Source: Kocuria massiliensis (GTDB lineage Bacteria > Actinomycetota > Actinomycetes > Actinomycetales > Micrococcaceae). Taken from it: a stretch of 64,000 nt of DNA. Position numbers and translations under genes: made by a program. The notes below the pieces were generated by a model. It was not told where the DNA came from and searched no databases. It saw only the letters and a program-made list of their open reading frames with translations. Shown here one piece after another: positions 34,976 through 43,237 of the stretch. The stretch is taken from contig NZ_LT835161.1 in NCBI RefSeq assembly GCF_900169715.1, positions 1 through 64,000 on the forward strand, read 5' to 3'. Every line of letters starts with the position of its first letter. The stretch's first letter is position 1.

Positions 34976-35761
34976 ATGCTGGAGAAGAACCAACTCAGCT
35001 CCATTGCCGATGATCTGGCGCAGGCTGAGGAAAACCGCACCATGATCCCTCGCCTGACGGCTCGGTATCCCGAGATGACGGTTGAGGACGCCTACGCGGT
35101 GCAGAACGAGTGGCGACGTCGGGGTGAGAAAGCGGGACGACGCTTGGTGGGTCGCAAGATCGGTTTGACCTCAAAGGTGATGCAGCAGGCCACCGGCATC
35201 ACAGAGCCGGATTATGGCGCCATATTCGCCGACCAGGTGTACGAAAGCGGCTCGGTGATCGAGCACGGGCAGTATTCCAACGTGCGCATTGAGGTGGAGC
35301 TCGCGTTTGTGCTCAAGGAGGACCTGGAAGGCGAGGACGTCACCATTTACGACGTCCTGCGGGCCACCGAATACGTGACTCCGGCGTTGGAGATTCTGAG
35401 CTCTCGCGTCGAGATGGAGGGGCGCACCATTGTGGATACGATCAGCGACAACGCCGCTCTCGGGGCGATGGTTCTGGGTGGTCGCCCCATCGCTCCCGAC
35501 GCGACGGACTTACGGTGGGTCGCGGCGATGCTGTACCGCAACGAGACCATCGAGGAGACCGGTGTGGCCGCGGCTGTCCTGAATCACCCGGCCGCCGGGG
35601 TGGTGTGGCTAGCCCGCAAGCTCGCGGCTCACGGCGACAAGCTCACGGCCGGAGAGATCATTCTGGCCGGTTCCTTCACCCGCCCCCTGTGGGTGCATCT
35701 AGGAGATACCGTGCACGCCGACTATGGAGATTTGGGGGCCATCACATGCCGTTTCGCGTAG
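34976..35761 (+). CDS. hpaH: 2-oxo-hept-3-ene-1,7-dioate hydratase
   Basis: 261 aa, AAGGAG before the ATG and 8 bases after hpaD. FAH-related hydratase of the MhpD/HpaH group: [33 protein letters not shown], metal-site glutamates in [15 protein letters not shown], and [13 protein letters not shown] near the C-terminus. It adds water to the 2-oxo-enoate formed by HpaG, giving 4-hydroxy-2-oxo-heptane-1,7-dioate. Overlaps hpaI by 16 bases. Confidence 0.9.
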   Translation: MLEKNQLSSIADDLAQAEENRTMIPRLTARYPEMTVEDAYAVQNEWRRRGEKAGRRLVGRKIGLTSKVMQQATGITEPDYGAIFADQVYESGSVIEHGQYSNVRIEVELAFVLKEDLEGEDVTIYDVLRATEYVTPALEILSSRVEMEGRTIVDTISDNAALGAMVLGGRPIAPDATDLRWVAAMLYRNETIEETGVAAAVLNHPAAGVVWLARKLAAHGDKLTAGEIILAGSFTRPLWVHLGDTVHADYGDLGAITCRFA

Positions 35762-36525
35762 AACTTCCGCAGACCTTCGCCCGCGAGTTGCAGGCCGCCG
35801 AGAGGCCGCTCGTCGGTATGTGGGTGTGCTCCGGCTCGCCCGTCGCTGCAGAAATCGCGGGTTGTTCGGGGCTGGACTGGGTACTTATCGACGGCGAGCA
35901 TTCGCCCATCGGACTGGAAAGCACGGCCTCGTTGTTGCGCGCCGTCGCCCCCTATCCGATGACGCCGATGGTGCGCGTTCCTGTGCTCGACGACGCGACC
36001 ATCAAGCAGTTCCTGGACCTCGGGGCCCAAAACCTGTTGGTTCCCATGATCGATTCGGCCGAGGAAGCCCGTCAGGCCGTGGCGGCAGTTCGTTACCCGA
36101 CGCGAGGCGTGCGGGGAGTGGGCTCAGCATTGGCGCGAGCCTCGCGGTGGGGCGCCGTCGAGGGGTACTTGAGCGCAGCCGAGGAAACGATCTCGCTGAC
36201 GGTGCAGATTGAGTCGGAAGCTGCGGTGTCGCAGGCTGCGGAGATCGCTGCGGTGGACGGCGTCGACGCCGTCTTTGTGGGGCCGTCGGATCTGGCCGCC
36301 TCCATGGGCCTGCTCGGTGAACAGACCCACCCGGACATCACGGCAGCGGTGCTCTCGGTTTTTGAGAAGGTGCGGGCAGCCGGGAAGAAGGTTGGCGTGA
36401 ATGCGTTCAACCACGAGCAGGCTCGGAAGTATCTGGACGCCGGTGCCTCGTTCGTGCTGGTGGGTGCGGACGTCCAGCTCCTCACTCAGGCCTCGCGGGG
36501 GTTGGCGGAGAAATTCGTTCCGTGA
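35746..36525 (+). CDS. hpaI: 4-hydroxy-2-oxo-heptane-1,7-dioate aldolase
   Basis: 259 aa from ATG 35746, inside the hpaH 3' end; the frame runs farther upstream but that segment is read in another phase by hpaH. HpcH/HpaI class II aldolase: GLDWVLIDGEHSP with the catalytic histidine, metal-binding glutamate in VQIESEAAV and aspartate in VFVGPSDLAASMG, and NLLVPMIDSAEEA. It cleaves the hydroxy-oxo-diacid to pyruvate and succinic semialdehyde. Last gene of the operon; the product feeds the succinate-semialdehyde dehydrogenase gene at 48220. Confidence 0.9.
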   Translation: MPFRVELPQTFARELQAAERPLVGMWVCSGSPVAAEIAGCSGLDWVLIDGEHSPIGLESTASLLRAVAPYPMTPMVRVPVLDDATIKQFLDLGAQNLLVPMIDSAEEARQAVAAVRYPTRGVRGVGSALARASRWGAVEGYLSAAEETISLTVQIESEAAVSQAAEIAAVDGVDAVFVGPSDLAASMGLLGEQTHPDITAAVLSVFEKVRAAGKKVGVNAFNHEQARKYLDAGASFVLVGADVQLLTQASRGLAEKFVP

Positions 36526-36550
36526 CCCCGTGACCCCGGGCGGGGGGGGC

Positions 36551-37606
36551 TTAGCGCCACCCGAGTCCCGGTGCCACGTGCGTCAGGATCGACTCCATCA
36601 CGTGGGCGTTGTAGTCCACGCCGAGCTGATTGGGCACCGTCAGCAACAGGGTGTCGGCTGCCTGGATCGCCTCGTCGTGGCGGAGGCGTTCGATAAGCAT
36701 GTCAGGCTCGTCGATGTACGAACGGCCGAATACGGAGCGGGTGTTGTCGATGATTCCGAACTGGTCCTCACCGTCGCCCGAGGCCAAGAAATAGCGCTTG
36801 TCTTGGTCATTCGTGATCGCGAAAATCGAGCGTGAGACCGAGACCCTGGGCTCAAATCCGTGGTCGTGCTTGCCCCATTCCTTCCGGAATTCCTCAATCT
36901 GTTTGCGTTGTTGCACGTGAAACGGTTCGCCGGTTTCGTCGTCTTTAAGAGTTGAGGACATGAGGTTCATGCCGTTCTGGGCAGCCCAACGTGCCGTTGC
37001 GTCGGAGCCAGCACCCCACCAGATGCGCTGGCGAAGGCCTTCCGACTGAGGTTCTAGGGCCAGGAGGCCTGGCGGGTTGGGTAACATCGGAAGCGGATTG
37101 GGCTGGGCGAATTGCCGCCCCGTCATGACGTCTAGCGCCTCCAGGGTGTGACGCCTCGCCATATCCGGGGCGGATTCATGGTCCTGAGGTTCGAAGCCAA
37201 AATACTTCCACCCGTCGATGACTTGCTCCGGCGCCCCTCGGGAGAGCCCCAGTTGAAGCCGGCCGCCGGCGATGAGGTCGGCCGCGGCCGCATCTTCGGC
37301 GAACGTCATCGGGTTGGAATAGCGCATGTCGATGACGCCCGTGCCGAGCTCGATCGTGCTGGTCTTCGCGCCTGCTGCAGCGAGCAGGGGAAAGGGCGTG
37401 CCGAGTTGTCGGGCGAAATGGTGCACTCGGAAGTAGGCGCCGTCGACCCCTAACTCTTCGGCGGCGACGGCCAGTTCGATGCCTTGGGTCAAAGCGTCGC
37501 CGGCACTACGGGTTGCTGAGGAGTGGTGTGGAGTCCAGTGGCCGAAGGAGAGGAAGCCGATGCTCTTGCGTGTATTCACATCGATCTCAACCCCGGGCAG
37601 GCGCAA
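36551..37606 (-). CDS. LLM class flavin-dependent oxidoreductase
   Basis: 351 aa if the TTG at 37606 is used; GTG 37579, nine codons on, is an equal alternative and neither has a clear ribosome site. Luciferase-like TIM barrel: KSIGFLSFGHW at the start, VDGAYFRVHHFARQLGTPFPLL, STIELGTGVIDMRYSNPMTFAED, GGRLQLGLSRGAPEQV. Such enzymes use FMNH2 and O2 or act with F420; substrate unknown. It is convergent with hpaI with only 25 bases between stops, and does not belong to the hpa operon. Confidence 0.8.
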   Translation of the reverse strand: MRLPGVEIDVNTRKSIGFLSFGHWTPHHSSATRSAGDALTQGIELAVAAEELGVDGAYFRVHHFARQLGTPFPLLAAAGAKTSTIELGTGVIDMRYSNPMTFAEDAAAADLIAGGRLQLGLSRGAPEQVIDGWKYFGFEPQDHESAPDMARRHTLEALDVMTGRQFAQPNPLPMLPNPPGLLALEPQSEGLRQRIWWGAGSDATARWAAQNGMNLMSSTLKDDETGEPFHVQQRKQIEEFRKEWGKHDHGFEPRVSVSRSIFAITNDQDKRYFLASGDGEDQFGIIDNTRSVFGRSYIDEPDMLIERLRHDEAIQAADTLLLTVPNQLGVDYNAHVMESILTHVAPGLGWR

Positions 37607-37794
37607 CCTATTCCGCTTCCACTAGGGCCAACGTCTTGCCTGCCCTGTGGATTTCGAGGGCCTTCGCCTACCAGCGTTGACGGCACATATATCAGGGTCG
37701 CTTCGAAATCGCGGACCTCACCTCCAGGAACGTTGTTACTCTGTGGTCAGCGAGCATGACTGTCCAAGCCATTCGAACCACATCGAGGAACCAC

Positions 37795-38415
37795 ATGAAG
37801 AGACTCATCGTCGCACCCCATATGGATGACGAAAGCATGGGGTGTGGAGGCTTATTGGCCAAGTATCCGCAAGAGTGCGTCGTCGTGGTGACGGCAAGGG
37901 GCAATGAAACCCGACGCCGCGAGTTCCAGGCGGCCATGAGCACTTTGGGTGTCACGGAGGTGATCGAGCTCAATCTTCCGGACGGGAGTGTCGGCGAACA
38001 TATGGCGGATCTCGTCGGCGAACTGGACCGGGTCTGCCGAGACGTTCGGCCCGACGAGCTCTACCTCCCGTTCCCTTCGCTCCATCAGGATCACATTTCC
38101 GCGTATGAGGCCGGTATGAGGACGTCGCGTTTATCGATGTCCCATGATCACTGGAGCACTCCCAGCGTCTACGTCTACGACGTCGCGGTGTACGACGTCA
38201 GCCTGTATCCGAGCGACCTTCGCTGGAACGTTTTCGAGCCGCTGACCGAGACTGACGCCGAGCTCAAGGCCGAAGCCTGCCGTTGCTATGAATCCGAAAC
38301 CCCCGGAGACTCCCATCCGATCAACGCGATCAAGGAACTTGCGGCGGCCGTCGGCAAGGTGCGCGGATTGCCCTTTGCCGAGCAGTATGCACTCGTGAGG
38401 CACGTGCGCTCATGA
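37795..38415 (+). CDS. PIG-L/LmbE family deacetylase
   Basis: 206 aa from ATG 37795 (GAGGAACC upstream). Zinc-binding motif PHMDDESMGCGG, a variant of PHPDDE, plus the second histidine block LHQDHISAYEAGM. The family removes acetyl groups from N-acetylated sugars or sugar-containing thiols. Overlap with the next gene (ATGA) suggests a common function, probably modification of a surface saccharide or glycolipid. MshB/Mca-type mycothiol enzymes are larger, so those roles are unlikely. Confidence 0.8.
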   Translation: MKRLIVAPHMDDESMGCGGLLAKYPQECVVVVTARGNETRRREFQAAMSTLGVTEVIELNLPDGSVGEHMADLVGELDRVCRDVRPDELYLPFPSLHQDHISAYEAGMRTSRLSMSHDHWSTPSVYVYDVAVYDVSLYPSDLRWNVFEPLTETDAELKAEACRCYESETPGDSHPINAIKELAAAVGKVRGLPFAEQYALVRHVRS

Positions 38416-39068
38416 AGGTCACGATTCATCAGCCGGACCTTCTGCCGTACTCCGGGTTCTGGTTCAAAATGGCCACAAGTGATGCCTTCATCGTCTCGAA
38501 GCATGATCAGTTCCAGAAGCACGGGTATCAACGTCGGGTGACCATGCGGGATCGCTGGTGCTCGCACATGCTGGAAGGCAAACCGTCGCTCGTGCCGATC
38601 ACGGACGTCGTCGTTCGGGAGGGCTGGCAACAGCGGCTCGTGGATACCATTTCAGGTAGGTATCGCGGAGCGCCCCTGTGGAAGCAGCGCGGTGCCGACC
38701 TGTGCGAGCGGATTCTTGCCGCTCAAGGGACGCACCTGGACGAAGTCAACCTATCTTTGATCTACCTCATTCGTGAACTCCTGGGTCTGACCACTCCGAT
38801 CCTCTTCACGGACCCGCCACAAGCGCATGCGCGAGATCGGTTGATTGAGCAGGTTCAGGCCGTGGGCGGGGACGAATACTTGGCCGGTGCGGGCGGACGC
38901 GCCTACATGGGCGAGGATCCCGAAGGGTATTTTGCCGACCACGGAATCACCCTGACGTGGTCCGATCACGAGCACGTCACCGGAGACAGCGTGGTGAGCC
39001 TGCTCATGGACCTGGAGGATCCCATGCCAGCGATCCTTCGCCGCGCCGGCGATCAGCGACGTCTCTAG
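38412..39068 (+). CDS. WbqC family protein
   Basis: 218 aa, coupled to the deacetylase gene by ATGA. N-terminal VTIHQPDLLPYSGFWFKMATSDAFI and DQFQKHGYQRRV match WbqC family proteins, often found in polysaccharide and O-antigen clusters; their chemistry is not established. Here it stands with a PIG-L deacetylase and no glycosyltransferase. Its stop codon overlaps the stop of the convergent DUF218 gene. Confidence 0.75.
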   Translation: MKVTIHQPDLLPYSGFWFKMATSDAFIVSKHDQFQKHGYQRRVTMRDRWCSHMLEGKPSLVPITDVVVREGWQQRLVDTISGRYRGAPLWKQRGADLCERILAAQGTHLDEVNLSLIYLIRELLGLTTPILFTDPPQAHARDRLIEQVQAVGGDEYLAGAGGRAYMGEDPEGYFADHGITLTWSDHEHVTGDSVVSLLMDLEDPMPAILRRAGDQRRL

Positions 39069-40138
39069 TTTACTTGGGCCATGACGGCGAGGACGACGAT
39101 CGCGAGCGTGCCGAGAGCAATGGGCGTGAGTGCGATGAGGTGGATCCAGCGGTTGGCAACCATGATCGCGGCGAATTCGCGGAGGAAGGCGCTGGGGACG
39201 TAGTAGCGAGCCGTTTTGGCGCCGACGCCGCGTCCCTTGAGTCCCACTCGGTTCATGAAAATGGCCGCACGGTACACGTGATAGTCGCTGGTTGCGACGT
39301 AAACCGGGGCCTTGGGGTCATCCATGAGCCGTTGAGAGAAGCGCAGGTTTTCCAAGGTGGTTGTGGACTGATCTTCCACCCGGATGAATTCGTCTGGTAT
39401 GCCCTGTTCGAGAAGGTACTCGCGCATCGCGTGAGACTCCGGCACCACCTCATCAGGGCCCTGACCTCCACTGGGGATCAACATGGGGGTACGCCCTGCG
39501 GCCTGTTCTCGGCGGAACACCATCACGGCGCGGTCCAATCGCGAGGCGAGCAGTGGCGTGACCTTGGTACCCATCAGGCCAGCCCCGAGAATGATCACGT
39601 ATTTCGGGTGAAAGCGGGCCGAGAGGCGACGGTACGCCAGCGTGGATATGAGGAAGCTTAAGAAGCAGAAAGCGATGTAGCCGGTGGCGTACCACAGCAG
39701 GGCGTAAACCATGCCTGCCACCACCGCCACCCAAGTGGCGCCGCTCGCGGCGAGAATGAAGATGACGATGACGCCGAACGGAAGCGCGATCATCCATAGC
39801 CCTGCCCCCAGCGCCAACAGATTTTTGGGCCGACGCCCTTCCTTGCGGATGATCGTGGCGCCGTTGATCAGTAAGAACACGATCAGGCTGACATAGCCGA
39901 CCATGAGGGCAAACATGGCCAGAAGGACCACGAGGCCCATGATGAAAGTCAGCCAATCGAGGTTGGTTTGCGACAAAAGACTCAACGCCGAGTTGAGGAT
40001 CATCAGCACGCCGACAATGCTGCACGCACCGTAGCGAAGTCGATGGCCGGCGCGCCGAAATCCCGCGACGCAGTAGCCCAGCATTCCGAGCCCGAGCGCA
40101 ATGTAGAAGAGATGGGTGGCGGTGTGAGGTGAATACAT
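39065..40138 (-). CDS. YdcF/SanA-type DUF218 membrane protein
   Basis: 357 aa. Five to six hydrophobic segments fill the first 190 residues, followed by a DUF218 domain: KYVIILGAGLMGTKVTPLLASRLD, GGQGPDEVVPESHAMREYLLEQGI, STTTLENLRFS and YVATSDYHVYRAAIF. Two more membrane segments close the protein. DUF218 proteins such as SanA, ElyC and YdcF are linked to envelope integrity, and the GGQ and S/E residues are typical. Exact function unknown. Confidence 0.8.
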   Translation of the reverse strand: MYSPHTATHLFYIALGLGMLGYCVAGFRRAGHRLRYGACSIVGVLMILNSALSLLSQTNLDWLTFIMGLVVLLAMFALMVGYVSLIVFLLINGATIIRKEGRRPKNLLALGAGLWMIALPFGVIVIFILAASGATWVAVVAGMVYALLWYATGYIAFCFLSFLISTLAYRRLSARFHPKYVIILGAGLMGTKVTPLLASRLDRAVMVFRREQAAGRTPMLIPSGGQGPDEVVPESHAMREYLLEQGIPDEFIRVEDQSTTTLENLRFSQRLMDDPKAPVYVATSDYHVYRAAIFMNRVGLKGRGVGAKTARYYVPSAFLREFAAIMVANRWIHLIALTPIALGTLAIVVLAVMAQVN

Positions 40139-40286
40139 CGTGTCCGTGGGGCAGGAGTTGGTCCGTACTCGAGAGTCGGACTGGGTGTCTCGACTCTATC
40201 CAAGCCGGGGCCGAAAGTAATTCAGGCACAAAAAAGGTGAGTGGGTTCACAAGATGCCGGCTCTGCCTGTAGCCTGGCTCTCAACG

Positions 40287-40307
40287 TAAACGAACCAGGT
40301 TCGTTAA
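40287..40307. promoter_or_regulatory. TetR operator candidate upstream of agmatine deiminase
   Basis: TAAACGAA-N5-TTCGTTAA, 21 bp, one mismatch in the arms. It matches the site at 45721-45741 beside the tetR-like gene. A weak promoter-like pair (TTCACA 40246-40251, 18-base spacer, TAGCCT 40270-40275) lies just upstream, so the site would sit over the transcription start. Confidence 0.7.
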
Positions 40308-40369
40308 GTTCGTCGGAAATCCCTGCGGACGAGCGGACGAGTTGGTCGTTTCCGAAAGGAGATCCCCAC

Positions 40370-41422
40370 ATGGCTTGGACCATGCCCGCCGAAACGGCGC
40401 CCCACGAACGCACATGGATGGCCTTCCCCTGTGAAGGTCAGACCCTTGGTGCGAGCGATGCCGAACGAGCCGAAGGATACGAGGCGTGGTCCGCCGTCGC
40501 TCGTGCCATTGCAGAATACGAGCCCGTAACCATGGTGGCCGACCCTTCTGAGGTTTCACGCGCCCGAAATCTGCTGGGTGAAGGTATCGAAGTTCTCGAG
40601 GCTCCGGTCGATGAGTTTTGGATGCGCGATATCGGTCCAACCTTCGTGCGAGACGACGAAGACCCCGAGCGTCTTGGGGCCGTGGACTGGATTTTCAATG
40701 GATGGGGTGCCAACGAGTGGGCGGACTGGGAGAAGTCGGCGAAGCTTGGCCGGTGGGTCGCGGAACACTCCCGAACACCTCAATCCGCCCAGGTCGTTTC
40801 CTCGGTTTTAGTCAACGAGGGCGGCGGCATCCACACGGACGGCCAGGGCACGGTCTTGGCCACGGAAACGGTTCAACTGGACCGACGGCGTAACCCCTAC
40901 GCAGACCGCCAGCGCGTCGAGGCCGAATTTGCGAGGACCTTGGGCGCCCGCAAGGTCATCTGGTTGCCTCGTGGTTTGACGCGCGACTATGACGAGTTCG
41001 GCACGAACGGCCACGTGGACATCGTCGCGACCTTCGCTTCAGCCGGGACTGTCTTGTTGCACGCCCAGGAAAATCCCGAGCACCCGGATCACGAGGCCAT
41101 GGTCCAGATTCGGGAAGCTCTGGAAACTCAGACCGACGCCGAGGGGCGTCGTCTGTCGATCCTCGAGGTCCCCGCACCGGAACGCCTGAGCGATGCCGAC
41201 GGCCCGGTGGATTACAGCTACATCAACCACTACGTGGCCAACGGTGTGGTGGTCGCCTGTTCCTTCGGCGAGGATCGGGCGGACGGTCGAGCCCGAGAAA
41301 TTCTCTCGGAGGCGTATCCGGGGCGCGAGGTCGTCTCGGTCGAGGCGCGCCCGATCTTCGAACGCGGCGGAGGAATCCATTGCATCACCCAGCAGCAGCC
41401 CGCCGTGGGTGATCGCTCGTGA
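40370..41422 (+). CDS. aguA: Agmatine deiminase
   Basis: 350 aa from ATG 40370, with AAAGGAG 8 bases before. Peptidyl-arginine-deiminase-like fold: MPAETAPHERTWMAFPC, FWMRDIGPTFVRD, NEGGGIHTDGQGT, NGHVDIVATF, and the catalytic cysteine in GGGIHCITQQQP near the C-terminus. It converts agmatine to N-carbamoylputrescine and ammonia. It starts an operon with the amidase (GTGA overlap) and the APC permease, and a palindrome like that next to the TetR gene precedes it. Confidence 0.9.
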   Translation: MAWTMPAETAPHERTWMAFPCEGQTLGASDAERAEGYEAWSAVARAIAEYEPVTMVADPSEVSRARNLLGEGIEVLEAPVDEFWMRDIGPTFVRDDEDPERLGAVDWIFNGWGANEWADWEKSAKLGRWVAEHSRTPQSAQVVSSVLVNEGGGIHTDGQGTVLATETVQLDRRRNPYADRQRVEAEFARTLGARKVIWLPRGLTRDYDEFGTNGHVDIVATFASAGTVLLHAQENPEHPDHEAMVQIREALETQTDAEGRRLSILEVPAPERLSDADGPVDYSYINHYVANGVVVACSFGEDRADGRAREILSEAYPGREVVSVEARPIFERGGGIHCITQQQPAVGDRS

Positions 41423-43143
41423 GCCGGATCGACGTAGTTGAAGCCAGTATCGCGGAGCTGCGGGCTGCCCTCGAATCAGGTGACATCACCAGCGAGGGGC
41501 TGCTCGACGAATACTTGGCACGCATGGACGCTTACGACGTCGCCGGGCCGATGCTGAACTCCGTGATTGTGCGCAATCCTCGGGCGAGGTCCGAAGCGCA
41601 AGCCTCGGATCGGCGTCGTTCCGAAGGACGCGTGCTCGGGCCTCTGGACGGCATCGTGTACACCGCGAAAGACAGCTACCTCGTCGAGGGCCTGACGGCC
41701 GCGGCGGGAAGTCCCGCATTCGGCGAGTTGGTCGCCCAAAGTGACGCATTCACGATTGAGCGGCTCCGTGCCGCCGGTGCGATCTGTGTGGGACTCACCA
41801 ACATGCCCCCGATGGCCAACGGTGGGATGCAACGGGGGCTGTATGGCCGAGCCGAGAGCCCTTATAACGCAGACAGGCTAACCTCGGCTTTCGGTTCGGG
41901 TTCGTCCAATGGTTCGGGCACGGCGACGGCGTCGAGTTTTGCCGCTTTTGGTCTGGCGGAAGAAACCTGGTCCAGCGGCCGTGCTCCCGCGTCATGTAAT
42001 GCTCTCTTTGCCTACACGCCGTCGCGCGGGGTGATTTCGGTGCGGGGCAATTGGCCACTGGTCCCCACCATGGATGTGGTGGTTCCGCACGCTCGCACTG
42101 CTTCCGACCTCGCCGAGATTCTCGACGTCGTCGTCGCGGACGACGAAACGGCGCGTGGCGATTTTTGGCGGGTCCAAGACGTCGTGCCGATTCCGAAGGC
42201 CTCCGAGGTTCGTCCTGACTCGTACACCGCTCTGGTCCCCGAAAGTGCCGTGGCCGCGAGGAACTACCTCAAGGGAAAGACCTTGGGGGTTCCGCGCATG
42301 TATATCAACCAGGATCCCGACGCCGGCACCGCGGAAAACCCGGGGATCGGCGGCTCGACGGGGCAGCCCATTCGGACGCGCGAGAGCGTCGTGACTCTAT
42401 GGGAGCGTGCCCGGGCGGACCTCGAAGCCGCTGGCGCTCGTGTCGTCGAGGTCGATTTCCCCGTGGTCACCCGGTATGAAGGTGATCGTCCTGGCGAACC
42501 CACGGTGCGCACGCGTGGTTTTGTCACCGGGGAGTATCTCGATCGAGAAATCTCGGAACTCTCAGCGTGGGCCTGGGACGATTTCCTCCGGTCCAACGCC
42601 GACCCTAACCTTCCCGACCTGACCTGCGTGGACGGTAACGACATCTTCCCGCACCCGGACGGCGCCTTGGCGGATCGCTACGACGGATTCGACGACGACA
42701 TCGCGACGTACCCCGATCTGATCAGGGAATGCCCGATCGAGTCGCTGGATCAGATCCCCGAAATTCGTGAGGGCCTGCCAGGTCTCGAAAAAACGCGCCA
42801 GATCGATCTCGAGGAATGGATGGAAGAGCGGGGCTTGGACGCCGTCGTGTTTCCCGCCCTCGCCGACGTCGCCCCCGCCGATATGGACGTTAACCCCGAA
42901 TCAGCCGATCAGGGGTGGCGAAACGGGGTGTGGGTAGCCAATGGGAACCTGGCGATCCGGCACTTGGGGATCCCCACAGTGACGGTGCCCATGGGAACCC
43001 TCGACGACATTGAGATGCCGGTAGGCCTGACCTTCGCGGGCCGGGCTTATTCGGATAACCACCTATTGGAGCTCGGATTCGCTTACGACGCCTTGGGGCC
43101 CCGGCGCACCGAACCGAAACGAACGCAGCGTCTGAACCGCTAA
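41419..43143 (+). CDS. Amidase-signature family amidase
   Basis: 574 aa from GTG 41419. Ser-cisSer-Lys triad region: the lysine in YTAKDSYLVEG and the serine-rich FGSGSSNGSGTATASSFAAFG. C-terminal half has the usual AS-family IRHLGIPTVTVPMGT. It is longer than the average 470-500 aa amidase. Coupled to aguA, it is in the place where AguB (a nitrilase-type N-carbamoylputrescine amidase) is expected, and no nitrilase gene is seen, so hydrolysis of N-carbamoylputrescine to putrescine is a reasonable inference, not shown. Confidence 0.75.
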   Translation: MSRIDVVEASIAELRAALESGDITSEGLLDEYLARMDAYDVAGPMLNSVIVRNPRARSEAQASDRRRSEGRVLGPLDGIVYTAKDSYLVEGLTAAAGSPAFGELVAQSDAFTIERLRAAGAICVGLTNMPPMANGGMQRGLYGRAESPYNADRLTSAFGSGSSNGSGTATASSFAAFGLAEETWSSGRAPASCNALFAYTPSRGVISVRGNWPLVPTMDVVVPHARTASDLAEILDVVVADDETARGDFWRVQDVVPIPKASEVRPDSYTALVPESAVAARNYLKGKTLGVPRMYINQDPDAGTAENPGIGGSTGQPIRTRESVVTLWERARADLEAAGARVVEVDFPVVTRYEGDRPGEPTVRTRGFVTGEYLDREISELSAWAWDDFLRSNADPNLPDLTCVDGNDIFPHPDGALADRYDGFDDDIATYPDLIRECPIESLDQIPEIREGLPGLEKTRQIDLEEWMEERGLDAVVFPALADVAPADMDVNPESADQGWRNGVWVANGNLAIRHLGIPTVTVPMGTLDDIEMPVGLTFAGRAYSDNHLLELGFAYDALGPRRTEPKRTQRLNR

Positions 43144-43237
43144 CCCCCGGCGTCAGAACGGCACGTCGTCTTCGCAGTCTTCGCTCATCCCCCTGGTGAG
43201 TGGCTCTACTCATTTTCTCTCCCCATAGGAGGAACAC

